Counted from the first letter of the stretch, positions 43,101-52,126 are shown. The stretch is DNA of 64,000 nucleotides from Streptomyces sp. CBMA291 (GCF_014596525.1 NZ_MSJP01000114.1:1-64000), one strand, 5' to 3'. The notes: generated from the sequence alone by a model not told the origin. Made by a program: numbers and translations.

Positions 43101-44498
43101 TCACAACACCAGCGACAGCAGCAGGACGAAGACGATGCCGACGACCGAGATGATCGTCTCCATCAGGGACCAGGTCTTGACGGTCTGGCCCACGTTCATC
43201 CCGAAGTACTCCTTCACCAGCCAGAACCCGGCGTCGTTCACATGGCTGAAGAAGAGCGAACCCGCGCCGATGGCCAGGACGAGCAGCGCCGTGTGACTGG
43301 TCGACATGCCCTCCGCGAGCGGAGCCGCGAGGCCCGCGGCCGAGATGGTCGCGACCGTGGCCGAGCCCGTCGCGAGCCGGATCGCGACGGCGATCAGCCA
43401 GGCGAGCAGCAGGGCGGGGATGGCCCAGTTCTCGGAGAAGTCCAGGATCATCTGGCCGACGCCGATGTCGATCAGGGTCTGCTTGAAGCCGCCACCCGCG
43501 CCGACGATCATCAGGATGCCCGCGATCGGGGCCAGGGACTTCTCCACGATCGACGACAGCCGGTCCTTGCCGAAGCCGGCCGCCCGGCCCAGCGTGAAGA
43601 GGGCCACGATCACGGCGGTCAGCAGCGCGATCAGCGGCGAGCCGATGACGTCGGTGACCTTCTGCACCCCGCTCTCCGGGTCGTCGACGACGATGTCGAC
43701 GAGCGCCTTGACCAGCATCAGGGCCACCGGCAGCAGGATCGTCGCCACGGTGATGCCGAAGCCGGGACGCTTCTCCAGGTCCTCGGAGGGGCGCGCCGGG
43801 ATCATGTGCTCGGGGGCCGGGATGTCCACCCAGCGGGCGGCGTACCGGGCGAAGAGCGGACCGGCGATGATCACGGTCGGGACGGCGACGACGAGACCGA
43901 GGGCGAGGGTGACGCCCAGATTGGCGCCGACCGCGTCGATCGCGACGAGCGGGCCGGGGTGCGGCGGGATCAGCCCGTGCATCACGGAGAGTCCGGCGAG
44001 CGCCGGGATGCCGATCCGCATCAGCGAGTAGTTGCCGCGCTTCGCGACGAGCAGCACCACCGGGATCAGCAGCACGATGCCGACCTCGAAGAAGAGCGGC
44101 AGACCGATCACCGAGGCGATGAGGACCATCGCCCACGGCATGGCCCGGCCGCCCGCCCTGGCCAGGATCGTGTCGACGATCTGGTCCGCGCCGCCCGAGT
44201 CGGCGAGCAGCTTGCCCAGGATCGCGCCGAGCGCGATCAGGACGCCCACCCCGGCGACGGTGCTGCCGAGACCGCCGGTGAAGGACTTGATGGTGTCCGC
44301 GAGCGGCGCCCCCGCCATCGCGCCGAGCGCGAGCGAACCGATGGTCAGCGCCAGGAAGGCGTGCAGCTTGAACTTGGTGATGAGCAGGACGATGACGGCG
44401 ATGCCGGCGAGTACGGCGATGCCGAGCTGGGCGTTGCCTGCCGAGGTGATGGGTTCGGCGGCGTCCGCTGCCAGGATCTCGACGCTGAGACTGGTCAC
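43101..44498 (-). CDS. gntP: Gluconate:H+ symporter, GntP family
   Basis: This 465-residue permease has about 12-14 transmembrane segments. Family features include HAFLALTIGSLALGAMAG, GLPLFFEVGIVLLIPV, LSVMHGLIPPHPGPL (the conserved HGxxPPHPGP), ATGSATVATISAAGL and SHVNDAGFWLVKEYF. It imports gluconate. The GTG at 44498 follows GAGGA; upstream in-frame sequence belongs to a shadow of the kinase gene. It starts 16 nt after the gluconokinase stop, forming an operon. Confidence 0.95.
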   Translation of the reverse strand: MTSLSVEILAADAAEPITSAGNAQLGIAVLAGIAVIVLLITKFKLHAFLALTIGSLALGAMAGAPLADTIKSFTGGLGSTVAGVGVLIALGAILGKLLADSGGADQIVDTILARAGGRAMPWAMVLIASVIGLPLFFEVGIVLLIPVVLLVAKRGNYSLMRIGIPALAGLSVMHGLIPPHPGPLVAIDAVGANLGVTLALGLVVAVPTVIIAGPLFARYAARWVDIPAPEHMIPARPSEDLEKRPGFGITVATILLPVALMLVKALVDIVVDDPESGVQKVTDVIGSPLIALLTAVIVALFTLGRAAGFGKDRLSSIVEKSLAPIAGILMIVGAGGGFKQTLIDIGVGQMILDFSENWAIPALLLAWLIAVAIRLATGSATVATISAAGLAAPLAEGMSTSHTALLVLAIGAGSLFFSHVNDAGFWLVKEYFGMNVGQTVKTWSLMETIISVVGIVFVLLLSLVL

Positions 44499-44514
44499 GG
44501 TGGGTCCTCGGGGG

Positions 44515-45033
44515 TCAGTGGGCGAGCCGGCGCAGCGCGGCGACGGCTCTGGCGGTGATCTCTGCGGGAGTGCCGACGACGTCGACGGCGACGCCGGACT
44601 CGTCGTCCTGGAGCGGCTGGAGGGTCGCGAACTGGGAGTCGAGCAGGGCGGTCGGCATGAAGTGGCCGGTGCGCCCCGCCATCCGCTCCTCGATGAGTCC
44701 CCGGTCACCGGTGAGGTGCAGGAAGACGATCCCGGGCGCGGCGGCGCGCAGCCGGTCACGGTAGCTCCGCTTCAGCGCGGAGCTGCTCACCACCCCGCCG
44801 AGCCCGGCCCGGCCGTGGGCCCAGGCGCCGATGGCGTCGAGCCAGGGCGCCCGGTCGGCGTCGTCGAGGGGGGTGCCTGCCGACATCTTGGCCACGTTGG
44901 CCGCCGGGTGGAAGTCGTCGCCCTCCGCGTAGGGGAGGCCGAGCGCTTCGGCGACCAGCGGGCCGATCGTGGTCTTGCCGGTCCCGGCGACGCCCATCAC
45001 GACGACGACCTGGGGGTGGGGGGTGGTGCTCAT
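44515..45033 (-). CDS. gntK: Gluconokinase
   Basis: This 172-residue kinase phosphorylates gluconate to 6-phosphogluconate. It has the P-loop GVAGTGKTT, the substrate region EGDDFHPAANVAKMSAGTPLDDADRAPWLDAI, and RTGHFMPTALLDSQFATLQPL, all hallmarks of the GntK family at full length. It is the first gene of the gntK-gntP operon and is divergent from a GntR-type regulator across a spacer with palindromes. Confidence 0.96.
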   Translation of the reverse strand: MSTTPHPQVVVVMGVAGTGKTTIGPLVAEALGLPYAEGDDFHPAANVAKMSAGTPLDDADRAPWLDAIGAWAHGRAGLGGVVSSSALKRSYRDRLRAAAPGIVFLHLTGDRGLIEERMAGRTGHFMPTALLDSQFATLQPLQDDESGVAVDVVGTPAEITARAVAALRRLAH

Positions 45034-45082
45034 GGGTGGTGCCTCGCTGTCTTCTTCGACATCGATCCGTCGCGCTCATGAA

Positions 45083-45134
45083 ACCCATTGGGTACGACGT
45101 ATTCAAGAGTTTGTGACAAAAAAGTATTACTTTT
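45083..45134. promoter_or_regulatory. Palindromes in the gntK/gntR divergent region
   Basis: AAAAGTATTACTTTT (45120-45134) is a perfect odd-centred palindrome and a likely FadR/GntR-type operator. ACCCATTGGGT (45083-45093) is a second palindrome nearer gntK. The region is clearly more AT-rich than its surroundings. Confidence 0.6.
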
Positions 45135-45180
45135 CATTCCGGAGGTGATCACTCCGGCCCGCCCGCATAGGCTTGCGGCC

Positions 45181-45882
45181 ATGACGACTCCGGCCCAGGG
45201 CCTCCACTCCCACGTCCTGGCCGTCCTGGGCCTCGCCATCACGGCGGGGGAGTACCCGCCCGGCACCGTGCTCCGCACCGACGAACTCGCCCAGCGCTTC
45301 GACGTCTCCCGGACCGTGGTCCGCGAGGTCGTCCGCGTCCTGGAGTCCATGCACCTCGTCGAGTCCCGGCGCAGGGTCGGCGTGACCGTCCTGCCCACCC
45401 GCAGCTGGAACGTGTACGACCCCCAGGTCATCCGCTGGCGTCTGGCCGGCGCCGACCGCCCCCGTCAGCTCCGCTCGCTCACCGTGCTCCGCTCCGCCGT
45501 CGAGCCCGCCGCCGCCGGGCTCGCCGCCCTGCACGCCACCCCCGAGCAGTGCCGCGAGCTGACCGAACAGGCCCTCGGCATGGTCGCGACCTCCCGCGGG
45601 CGACGCCTGGAGGAGTACCTCGTCCACGACATCGCCTTCCACCGGATCGTGCTCGACGCCTCGGGGAACGAGATGTTCGCCCGCCTCGGCGACGTCGTCG
45701 CCGAGGTCCTCACCGGCCGCACCCACCACCGCGTGATGTTCGAGGACCCCGACCCGGCCGCCGTCACCCTCCACGTCCGGGTCGCCGAGGCCGTAAGGGA
45801 GCGGGACGCGGTCCGCGCCGAGGAACTCACCCGGGAGATCGCGGTCGGCGCGCTCAGGGAACTGGACGTCCTGGCCCCGTGA
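45181..45882 (+). CDS. gntR: GntR/FadR-family regulator of gluconate genes
   Basis: This 233-residue regulator has an N-terminal winged HTH (HVLAVLGLAITAGEYPPGTVLRTDELAQRFDVSRTVVREVVRVLESM) and a C-terminal FCD domain with the ligand/metal residues in DIAFHRIVLDASGNEMF and HVRVAEAVRERD. It is divergent from gntK-gntP and very probably represses them until gluconate or a phosphorylated derivative binds. ATG 45181 starts the HTH region; an upstream frame extension lacks homology. Confidence 0.92.
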   Translation: MTTPAQGLHSHVLAVLGLAITAGEYPPGTVLRTDELAQRFDVSRTVVREVVRVLESMHLVESRRRVGVTVLPTRSWNVYDPQVIRWRLAGADRPRQLRSLTVLRSAVEPAAAGLAALHATPEQCRELTEQALGMVATSRGRRLEEYLVHDIAFHRIVLDASGNEMFARLGDVVAEVLTGRTHHRVMFEDPDPAAVTLHVRVAEAVRERDAVRAEELTREIAVGALRELDVLAP

Positions 45883-46105
45883 GGCACGAGCCCCGCGGCC
45901 CGCGCGCGCCCCGTCACCGCGAGCCGCGACTCCATACCATCCCGGCAAACCTCTGAACTAGCTCAAATCCGGGCGTCTCCCGCCATGTGGCACAGTTGTC
46001 CGCGCCCTCTTGCCGTAAGGATGGGCGCCGTGGCCGTCCCCGGGTGAACCCGTGAGGGCGCGGCCGGGCACCGCACGACCTCCCCCCACAAAGGCGAACA
46101 ACTCC

Positions 46106-47557
46106 ATGACTGACCGCGTCACCGCGGCCGAAAAGCTGCCCGACGCACCGGCCGCGACCCCCCACGTCGACGCCGGCGACGCCGGATACCGCAAGGACCT
46201 CACGTCCCGCCACATCAACATGATCGCCATCGGCGGAGCCATCGGCACGGGCCTCTTCCTCGGCGCCGGCGGACGCATGGCCCAGGCGGGCCCCTCGCTC
46301 TTCCTCGCGTACGCCGTCTGCGGACTCTTCGCCTTCCTCGTCGTCCGGGCCCTCGGCGAACTGGTGCTCTACCGCCCCTCCTCCGGCGCCTTCGTCTCCT
46401 ACGCCCGCGAGTTCATGGGCGAGAAGGGCGCCTACACGGCCGGCTGGCTGTACTTCCTCAACTGGTCGACCACCTCCGTAGCCGACATCACCGCCGCCGC
46501 CACCTACGCCCACTTCTGGTCGATGTTCAGCGACATCCCGCAGTGGATCCTCGCCCTGATCGCCCTCGCCGTCGTCCTCACGGCCAACCTCATCTCCGTG
46601 CGGTACTTCGGCGAGATGGAGTTCTGGTTCTCGATCGTCAAGGTCGGCGCCCTCGTCGCGTTCCTGCTCATCGGCGTCTTCCTCGTCGTCACCTCGCACG
46701 AGATCGACGGACACACCCCCGGGCTCGCCACGATCACCGACAACGGCGGTCTCTTCCCCGGCGGCTTCATGCCCATGCTGCTGCTCATCCAGGGAGTCGT
46801 CTTCGCCTACGCCTCCGTCGAACTCTGCGGCGTCGCCGCGGGCGAGACCGAGAACCCCGAGAAGATCATGCCCAAGGCGATCAACTCGATCATGTGGCGC
46901 GTCGGCCTCTTCTACGTCGGCTCCGTGGTCCTGCTCGCCCTGCTGCTGCCCTACACCGCGTACTCCGGCGAACAGAGCCCCTTCGTCACCGTCTTCGACA
47001 AGCTCGGCGTCCCCGGCGCCGCCGGGATCATGAACCTCGTCGTCCTCACCGCCGCCCTCTCCAGCCTCAACTCCGGCCTGTACTCCACCGGCCGCATCCT
47101 GCGCTCCATGTCGCTCTCGGGCTCCGCGCCCACGTTCGTCGGCGTCATGAACAAGAACGGCGTCCCCTACGGCGGAGTCCTCCTCACCGCGGGCTTCGGC
47201 GTCCTCGGCGTCGGGCTCAACTTCGTCATGCCCGACAACGCCTTCGAGCTGGTCCTGAACATCGCGTCGCTCGGCATCATCGGCACCTGGACCATGATCA
47301 TGCTCTGCTCGCTGCTCTTCTGGCGCCGCTCCCGCGAAGGCCGGGTCGTCCGCCCCGGCTTCCGCCTGCCCTGGGCCCCGTACACCCAGATCGCGACCCT
47401 CTGCTTCCTCTGCGGCGTCCTCGTCCTCATGTGGATGGACGGCGGAGTCGGCCGCACCACCGTCGCCTGTCTGCCGCTCGTCGCGGCGGCCCTCACCGGC
47501 GGCTGGTTCCTGGTCCGCCGCAGGGTCCGCGCCCTCGCCGACACCGACCGGCCCTGA
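46106..47557 (+). CDS. Amino-acid permease, APC superfamily (AnsP/GabP-like)
   Basis: This 483-residue transporter has 12 transmembrane segments. The N-terminal signature is RKDLTSRHINMIAIGGAIGTGLFLGAGG, followed by RALGELVLYRPSSGAFVSYAREFMGEKGAYTAGWLYFLNW and CGVAAGETENPEKIMPKAINSI, as in asparagine/GABA-type amino-acid:H+ symporters. ATG 46106 follows an AAAGGCGAAC site. The upstream 220 bp contain no gene; I see no known riboswitch pattern there. A strong terminator follows. Confidence 0.92.
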   Translation: MTDRVTAAEKLPDAPAATPHVDAGDAGYRKDLTSRHINMIAIGGAIGTGLFLGAGGRMAQAGPSLFLAYAVCGLFAFLVVRALGELVLYRPSSGAFVSYAREFMGEKGAYTAGWLYFLNWSTTSVADITAAATYAHFWSMFSDIPQWILALIALAVVLTANLISVRYFGEMEFWFSIVKVGALVAFLLIGVFLVVTSHEIDGHTPGLATITDNGGLFPGGFMPMLLLIQGVVFAYASVELCGVAAGETENPEKIMPKAINSIMWRVGLFYVGSVVLLALLLPYTAYSGEQSPFVTVFDKLGVPGAAGIMNLVVLTAALSSLNSGLYSTGRILRSMSLSGSAPTFVGVMNKNGVPYGGVLLTAGFGVLGVGLNFVMPDNAFELVLNIASLGIIGTWTMIMLCSLLFWRRSREGRVVRPGFRLPWAPYTQIATLCFLCGVLVLMWMDGGVGRTTVACLPLVAAALTGGWFLVRRRVRALADTDRP

Positions 47558-47578
47558 GATCCCCCCACGGGAACCGGA

Positions 47579-47612
47579 GAGGCCCCCGGCAGGCTCGTCC
47601 TGCGGGGGCCTC
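47579..47612 (+). terminator. Intrinsic terminator after amino-acid permease
   Basis: A GC-rich stem of 14 bp with one bulged G (47579-47593 with 47599-47612) and a CTCGT loop is followed by a T-containing tail. It lies 21 nt past the stop. Confidence 0.8.
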
Positions 47613-47678
47613 GCCTCTTGTCGGGAGATAGTGGTACGCAAGAGCCTTACAAGATCCGTTCGGAAAGGAAAGTTCGCG

Positions 47679-48764
47679 ATGCCGCAGCACGTCCAGGGGG
47701 TCATCGCCCCCGGCAGGAACGAACCGGTACGGGTCGAGACGATCGTCATCCCCGATCCCGGACCCGGCGAGGCCGTGGTGAAGATCCAGGCCTGTGGCGT
47801 CTGCCACACCGACCTGCACTACAAGCAGGGTGCCATCAACGACGAGTTCCCCTTCCTCCTCGGCCACGAGGCCGCCGGAATCGTCGAGTCGGTCGGCGAG
47901 GGCGTCACCGACGTCGCCCCCGGCGACTTCGTCGTCCTCAACTGGCGAGCCGTCTGCGGCACCTGCCGGGCCTGTCTGCGCGGCCGCCCCTGGTACTGCT
48001 TCGACACCCACAACGCCAAGCAGCGGATGACCCTGCTCGACGGCACCGAACTCTCCCCGGCCCTCGGCATCGGCGCCTTCGCTGAGAAGACCCTCGTCGC
48101 CTCCGGCCAGTGCACCAAGGTCGACCCCGCCGTCGCCCCCGAGGTCGCGGGCCTCCTCGGCTGCGGCGTGATGGCCGGCATCGGCGCCGCCATCAACACC
48201 GGGAACGTCGGCCGCGGCGACACCGTCGCCGTCATCGGCTGCGGCGGCGTCGGAGACGCGGCCATCGCGGGCTCCCGCCTCGCCGGAGCCTCGAAGATCA
48301 TCGCCGTCGACATCGACGACCGGAAGCTGGAGACGGCGAAGACGATGGGCGCCACCCACACCGTCAACTCCCGCGCCACCGACCCCGTCGAGGCGATCCG
48401 CGAGCTGACCGGCGGCTTCGGCGCCGACGTCGTCATCGAGGCCGTCGGCCGCCCCGAGACCTACCAGCAGGCCTTCTACGCCCGCGACCTGGCGGGCACC
48501 GTCGTCCTCGTCGGCGTCCCCACCCCGGAGATGAAGCTCGAACTTCCCCTCCTCGACGTCTTCGGCCGCGGCGGCGCCCTCAAGTCCTCCTGGTACGGCG
48601 ACTGCCTGCCCTCCCGCGACTTCCCGATGCTCGTCGACCTGCACCAGCAGGGCCGCATCGACCTCGCCGCCTTCGTCACCGAGACCATCGGCCTCGGAGA
48701 CGTCGAGAAGGCCTTCGCCCGCATGCACGAGGGCGACGTCCTGCGCTCGGTGGTGGTGCTGTGA
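47679..48764 (+). CDS. mscR: S-(hydroxymethyl)mycothiol dehydrogenase
   Basis: This 361-residue zinc MDR has catalytic zinc ligands in CGVCHTDLHYKQG and GHEAAG, the structural Cys lobe CGTCRACLRGRPWYC and the NAD motif GCGGVG. Segments such as NAKQRMTLLDGTELSPALGIGAFAEKTLVASGQ are typical of the mycothiol-dependent formaldehyde dehydrogenase of actinobacteria. It oxidises the formaldehyde-mycothiol adduct (and S-nitrosomycothiol). The ATG follows GGAAAG, and its stop overlaps the start of the MBL gene, indicating an operon. Confidence 0.93.
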   Translation: MPQHVQGVIAPGRNEPVRVETIVIPDPGPGEAVVKIQACGVCHTDLHYKQGAINDEFPFLLGHEAAGIVESVGEGVTDVAPGDFVVLNWRAVCGTCRACLRGRPWYCFDTHNAKQRMTLLDGTELSPALGIGAFAEKTLVASGQCTKVDPAVAPEVAGLLGCGVMAGIGAAINTGNVGRGDTVAVIGCGGVGDAAIAGSRLAGASKIIAVDIDDRKLETAKTMGATHTVNSRATDPVEAIRELTGGFGADVVIEAVGRPETYQQAFYARDLAGTVVLVGVPTPEMKLELPLLDVFGRGGALKSSWYGDCLPSRDFPMLVDLHQQGRIDLAAFVTETIGLGDVEKAFARMHEGDVLRSVVVL

Positions 48765-49393
48765 TGAACGCCCGGATCGATCACCTCGTCACCTCCGGCA
48801 CCTTCAGCCTCGACGGCGGCACCTGGGACGTCGACAACAACGTCTGGATCGTCGGCGACGACACCGAGGCGATCGTCATCGACGCCGCCCACGACGCGGA
48901 GGCCATCCTCGCCGCCCTCGACGGCCGCGCCCTGCGCGCCATCGTCTGCACCCACGCCCACAACGACCACATCGACGCGGCCCCGGCGCTCGCGGCCGCC
49001 ACCGGCGCCCGCATCCTGCTCCACCCCGCCGACCAGCCGCTGTGGAAGCAGACCCACCCGGGCCACAGCCCCGACGGCGACCTGGCCGACGGCCAGATCC
49101 TCACCATCGCGGGCACCGACCTCACGGTCCTGCACACCCCGGGCCACGCCCCCGGCGCCGTCAGCCTCTACGCCCCCGACCTCGGCACCGTCTTCACCGG
49201 GGACACCCTCTTCCAGGGCGGGCCCGGCGCCACCGGCCGGTCGTTCTCGGACTTCCCGACGATCGTCGACTCGATCCGCGAGCGGCTCCTCACCCTCCCG
49301 CCGGAGACGGTGGTACGGACCGGCCACGGCGACACCACCACGATCGGCGCCGAGGCCCCTCACCTCCAGGAGTGGATCAGCCGAGGCCACTGA
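48764..49393 (+). CDS. MBL-fold hydrolase, probable S-formylmycothiol hydrolase
   Basis: This 209-residue MBL protein has THAHNDHIDAAP (HxHxDH), HTPGHAPG, VFTGDTLFQGGPGATGRSF and RTGHGDTT, as in glyoxalase-II-type thioesterases. Its ATG overlaps the stop of the mycothiol dehydrogenase by one base, so the two are coupled. This pairing suggests hydrolysis of the S-formylmycothiol product to formate and mycothiol. The family is clear; the substrate is inferred from the gene pair. The 3' end overlaps the convergent pseudouridine synthase gene by 17 bp. Confidence 0.9.
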   Translation: MNARIDHLVTSGTFSLDGGTWDVDNNVWIVGDDTEAIVIDAAHDAEAILAALDGRALRAIVCTHAHNDHIDAAPALAAATGARILLHPADQPLWKQTHPGHSPDGDLADGQILTIAGTDLTVLHTPGHAPGAVSLYAPDLGTVFTGDTLFQGGPGATGRSFSDFPTIVDSIRERLLTLPPETVVRTGHGDTTTIGAEAPHLQEWISRGH

Positions 49394-50303
49394 GGGCCAG
49401 CCGGCTCTCGAAACTCCTCGGCTCGCCCGTGAACGGGTCGGTGAACCCCAGCCTCCGCGCCAGCAGTTGCAGCGGACGCCGGTGGTCCTCCGGCCCGTCC
49501 TCACGGACCACCGGATAGACCGGATCGTGCAGGATCGGCAGGCCGAGCGCGTTCATGTGCACCCGCAGCTGATGGGTCCGCCCGGTCTCCGGTTCGAGCC
49601 GGTAGCGCCCGAGTCCGCCCCGCCGCTCCACGAGCGCGATCCGGCTCAGCGCGTTCGGCTCGCCCGGCACCTCCCGGGCGGCCATCACTCCGCGCTCCTT
49701 CTCGATCCGGCTGCGCACCGTCGCGGGCAGCACCACCGCCGGGTCGTACGCGGCGACCGCCTCGTACTCCTTGCGCACGAGCCGGTCCCGGAACAGCGTC
49801 TGGTACGCCCCCCGGTCCTCCTCCCGCACGACGAAGAGCACGAGCCCCGCCGTCAGCCGGTCGAGCCGATGCGCGGGCTGGAGCCGGGGCAGCCCCAGTT
49901 CCCGCCGCAGCCGGGCGAGAGCGGTCTCGGTCACGTGCCGCCCCCGGGGCATCGTCGCGAGAAAGTGCGGCTTGTCCGCGACCACGATCCGCTCGTCCCG
50001 GTACACCACCCCGACCGGAAAAGGCACGGGCTCCTCCGGCGGGAAATCCCGATGGAACCAGAGATACCGCCCCACGGCATACGGCTCGTCCCCGGAAACG
50101 GCCCCGTCGACCCCGACGAACCGCCCGTCCCGCAGCATCTCCTCGACCCGCCCGCCGCCGATGGCCGCCCCGTACCGATCGAGCAGATGGTCCCGCACGG
50201 TCCCCCAGACCCCCGCGGCGTCCTCAGGCAACCGCACCCGAACGGGATCGACCCCGTCCCGCTGCGCCAAGGGCGCGGCAGGCGCCTTCGCTCTCCCTCT
50301 CAC
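49377..50303 (-). CDS. RluA-family pseudouridine synthase
   Basis: This 308-residue protein has the RluA catalytic motif AHRLDRLTAGLVLFV with the essential Asp, an RxHQLRVH segment (GRTHQLRVHMNALGLPILHDPVYP), and an N-terminal region GGGRVEEMLRDGRFVGVDG resembling an S4-like module. It converts uridines in rRNA or tRNA to pseudouridine. The GTG at 50303 after GAGGCGGAG was chosen because upstream sequence runs into the tRNA terminator. It overlaps the MBL gene tail by 17 bp. Confidence 0.92.
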   Translation of the reverse strand: MRGRAKAPAAPLAQRDGVDPVRVRLPEDAAGVWGTVRDHLLDRYGAAIGGGRVEEMLRDGRFVGVDGAVSGDEPYAVGRYLWFHRDFPPEEPVPFPVGVVYRDERIVVADKPHFLATMPRGRHVTETALARLRRELGLPRLQPAHRLDRLTAGLVLFVVREEDRGAYQTLFRDRLVRKEYEAVAAYDPAVVLPATVRSRIEKERGVMAAREVPGEPNALSRIALVERRGGLGRYRLEPETGRTHQLRVHMNALGLPILHDPVYPVVREDGPEDHRRPLQLLARRLGFTDPFTGEPRSFESRLALSGLG

Positions 50304-50335
50304 CGCTCCGCCTCGTGATAGCGCGTACACATACG

Positions 50336-50372
50336 GAAAGTCCCGGTCGAGATAATCTCGACCGGGACTTTC
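50336..50372 (-). terminator. Terminator after tRNA-Leu
   Basis: An 18-bp near-continuous palindrome (50336-50353 with 50355-50372) starts 7 nt after the tRNA 3' end on the minus strand and ends in an AAAG/CTTT tract. It also overlaps the region upstream of the pseudouridine synthase. Confidence 0.8.
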
Positions 50373-50378
50373 ATGTTG

Positions 50379-50463
50379 TGTCCGAGGGGGGACTTGAACC
50401 CCCACGCCCGATAAAGGGCACTAGCACCTCAAGCTAGCGCGTCTGCCATTCCGCCACCCGGAC
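50379..50463 (-). tRNA. tRNA-Leu (anticodon GAG)
   Basis: This is an 85-nt class II tRNA. The acceptor stem pairs GTCCGGG with CTCGGAC, the anticodon stem is CTAGC/GCTAG with loop TTGAGGT, and there is a long variable arm and a T-arm with GGTTCAAGTCC. The anticodon GAG reads leucine codons CUC and CUU. CCA is not encoded. No integrase or attachment-site duplication is visible next to it. Confidence 0.95.
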
Positions 50464-50673
50464 TAGGTGTCTGTCTTCCTGGCCGCTCGGCCCTTCCGAC
50501 GTGGAAAACAATACCAGGGTTCGAGCAGGTCGATCACCACCCCCGACCAGGCCTCCCCGCATGTGACGGGCGCGTGTCGGTACGGGGTCTCCCTTGGGCG
50601 GGAGGCGGGGTGCGCGGGAGGATGGGGAGAGCAGCGAAGCAATCACGTGGGGCACGTAGTGGGAGGAAGCAGC

Positions 50674-51999
50674 GTGAGCGAGTCGAACACCGGCCGAAGC
50701 ATCACCGCGGAGAACGAGGTCGTCGACCTCTGTCGCGACCTCATCCGTATCGACACCAGCAACTACGGCGACCACTCGGGTCCGGGGGAGCGGGCGGCGG
50801 CGGAGTACATCGCCGAGCAGCTCGCCGAGGTCGGGCTCGAACCGAGGATCATCGAGTCGCACCGGGGACGTGCCTCCACCGTCGCCCGCATCGAGGGGGA
50901 GGACCCGTCCCGGCCCGCCCTGCTCATCCACGGGCACACCGACGTCGTCCCGGCCAACGCCGAGGACTGGACCCACCACCCCTTCTCGGGCGAGATCGCC
51001 GACGGCTGCGTCTGGGGGCGCGGCGCCGTCGACATGAAGGACATGGACGCGATGACCCTCGCGGTCGTGCGCGACCGGCTGCGCAGTGGCCGCAAGCCCC
51101 CGCGCGACATCGTCCTGGCCTTCCTCGCCGACGAGGAGGCCGGCGGCACCTACGGCGCCCGGCACCTGGTCGACCACCACCCCGACCTCTTCGAGGGGGT
51201 CACCGAGGCCATCGGCGAGGTCGGCGGCTTCTCCTTCACCGTCAACGAGAACCTGCGGCTCTACCTGGTCGAGACGGCGCAGAAGGGCATGCACTGGATG
51301 CGCCTGACCGTCGAGGGCACCGCCGGGCACGGCTCGATGACCAACAACGACAACGCCATCACCGAGCTGTGCGAGGCGGTCGGCCGTCTCGGGCGCCACC
51401 AGTGGCCGGTCAGGGTCACCAAGACCGTGCGGTCCTTCCTGGACGAGCTGTCGGACGCCCTCGGCACCCCGCTCGACCCCGAGGACATGGACGCCACTCT
51501 CGCCAAGCTCGGCGGGATCGCCAAGATGATCGGCGCCACCCTCCGCAACTCGGCCGCCCCGACCATGCTCGGCGCGGGGTACAAGGTCAACGTGATCCCC
51601 GGTCAGGCCGTCGCGCACGTCGACGGGCGGTTCCTGCCCGGCTACGAGCAGGAGTTCCTGGCCGATCTCGACCGTATCCTCGGCCCCCGGGTGAAGCGCG
51701 AGGACGTGCACGGCGACAAGGCCCTGGAGACCAACTTCGACGGCGCCCTGGTGGACGCCATGCAGCTGGCGCTGCGGGCCGAGGACCCGATCGCCCGCGC
51801 CGTGCCGTACATGCTCTCCGGCGGCACCGACGCCAAGTCCTTCGACGACCTCGGCATCCGCTGCTTCGGCTTCGCGCCGCTCCAGCTGCCGCCGGAACTC
51901 GACTTCGCCGGGATGTTCCACGGTGTGGACGAGCGTGTTCCGGTGGAGGGCCTGAAGTTCGGCGCCCGAGTCCTGGACCGGTTCATCGACGCCTGCTGA
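50674..51999 (+). CDS. M20/M25/M40 family zinc metallopeptidase
   Basis: This 441-residue peptidase/deacylase has LLIHGHTDVVPANAEDW, GRGAVDMKDMDAM (metal-bridging Asp) and AFLADEEAGGTYGA (catalytic Glu-Glu), plus a dimerisation/lid domain (TVEGTAGHGSMTNNDNAI) and C-terminal MFHGVDERVPVEGL. It resembles acyl-amino-acid hydrolases or dipeptidases of the DapE/ArgE group. The GTG start follows GGGAGGAAGC. It precedes the chaplin genes but is separated from them by a hairpin. Confidence 0.93.
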   Translation: MSESNTGRSITAENEVVDLCRDLIRIDTSNYGDHSGPGERAAAEYIAEQLAEVGLEPRIIESHRGRASTVARIEGEDPSRPALLIHGHTDVVPANAEDWTHHPFSGEIADGCVWGRGAVDMKDMDAMTLAVVRDRLRSGRKPPRDIVLAFLADEEAGGTYGARHLVDHHPDLFEGVTEAIGEVGGFSFTVNENLRLYLVETAQKGMHWMRLTVEGTAGHGSMTNNDNAITELCEAVGRLGRHQWPVRVTKTVRSFLDELSDALGTPLDPEDMDATLAKLGGIAKMIGATLRNSAAPTMLGAGYKVNVIPGQAVAHVDGRFLPGYEQEFLADLDRILGPRVKREDVHGDKALETNFDGALVDAMQLALRAEDPIARAVPYMLSGGTDAKSFDDLGIRCFGFAPLQLPPELDFAGMFHGVDERVPVEGLKFGARVLDRFIDAC

Positions 52000-52043
52000 A
52001 TTCGTCCGCGCGTTTGCGTGTGACCGGAAAGAGTGAATGGACA

Positions 52044-52062
52044 CGGGGGCTCGTAGCCCCCG
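52044..52062 (+). terminator. Hairpin between M20 peptidase and chpH
   Basis: An 8-bp GC stem (52044-52051 with 52055-52062, loop CGT) lies 45 nt after the peptidase stop. A second hairpin (52085-52092 with 52100-52107) follows in the chpH leader and could be part of its 5' UTR. Confidence 0.6.
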
Positions 52063-52126
52063 CCATTCCCCCTCGTTACAGGTGTGCGGTCCGCGGCTGG
52101 GACCGCATTGCCAACTAGGAGGAATA

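Noticed and set aside
45883..46105. Riboswitch upstream of the amino-acid permease
   Set aside because: No conserved riboswitch core could be recognised by eye in the leader.
50379..50463. tRNA-Leu as an integration site of a mobile element
   Set aside because: No integrase, excisionase or duplicated tRNA 3' end is visible on either side.
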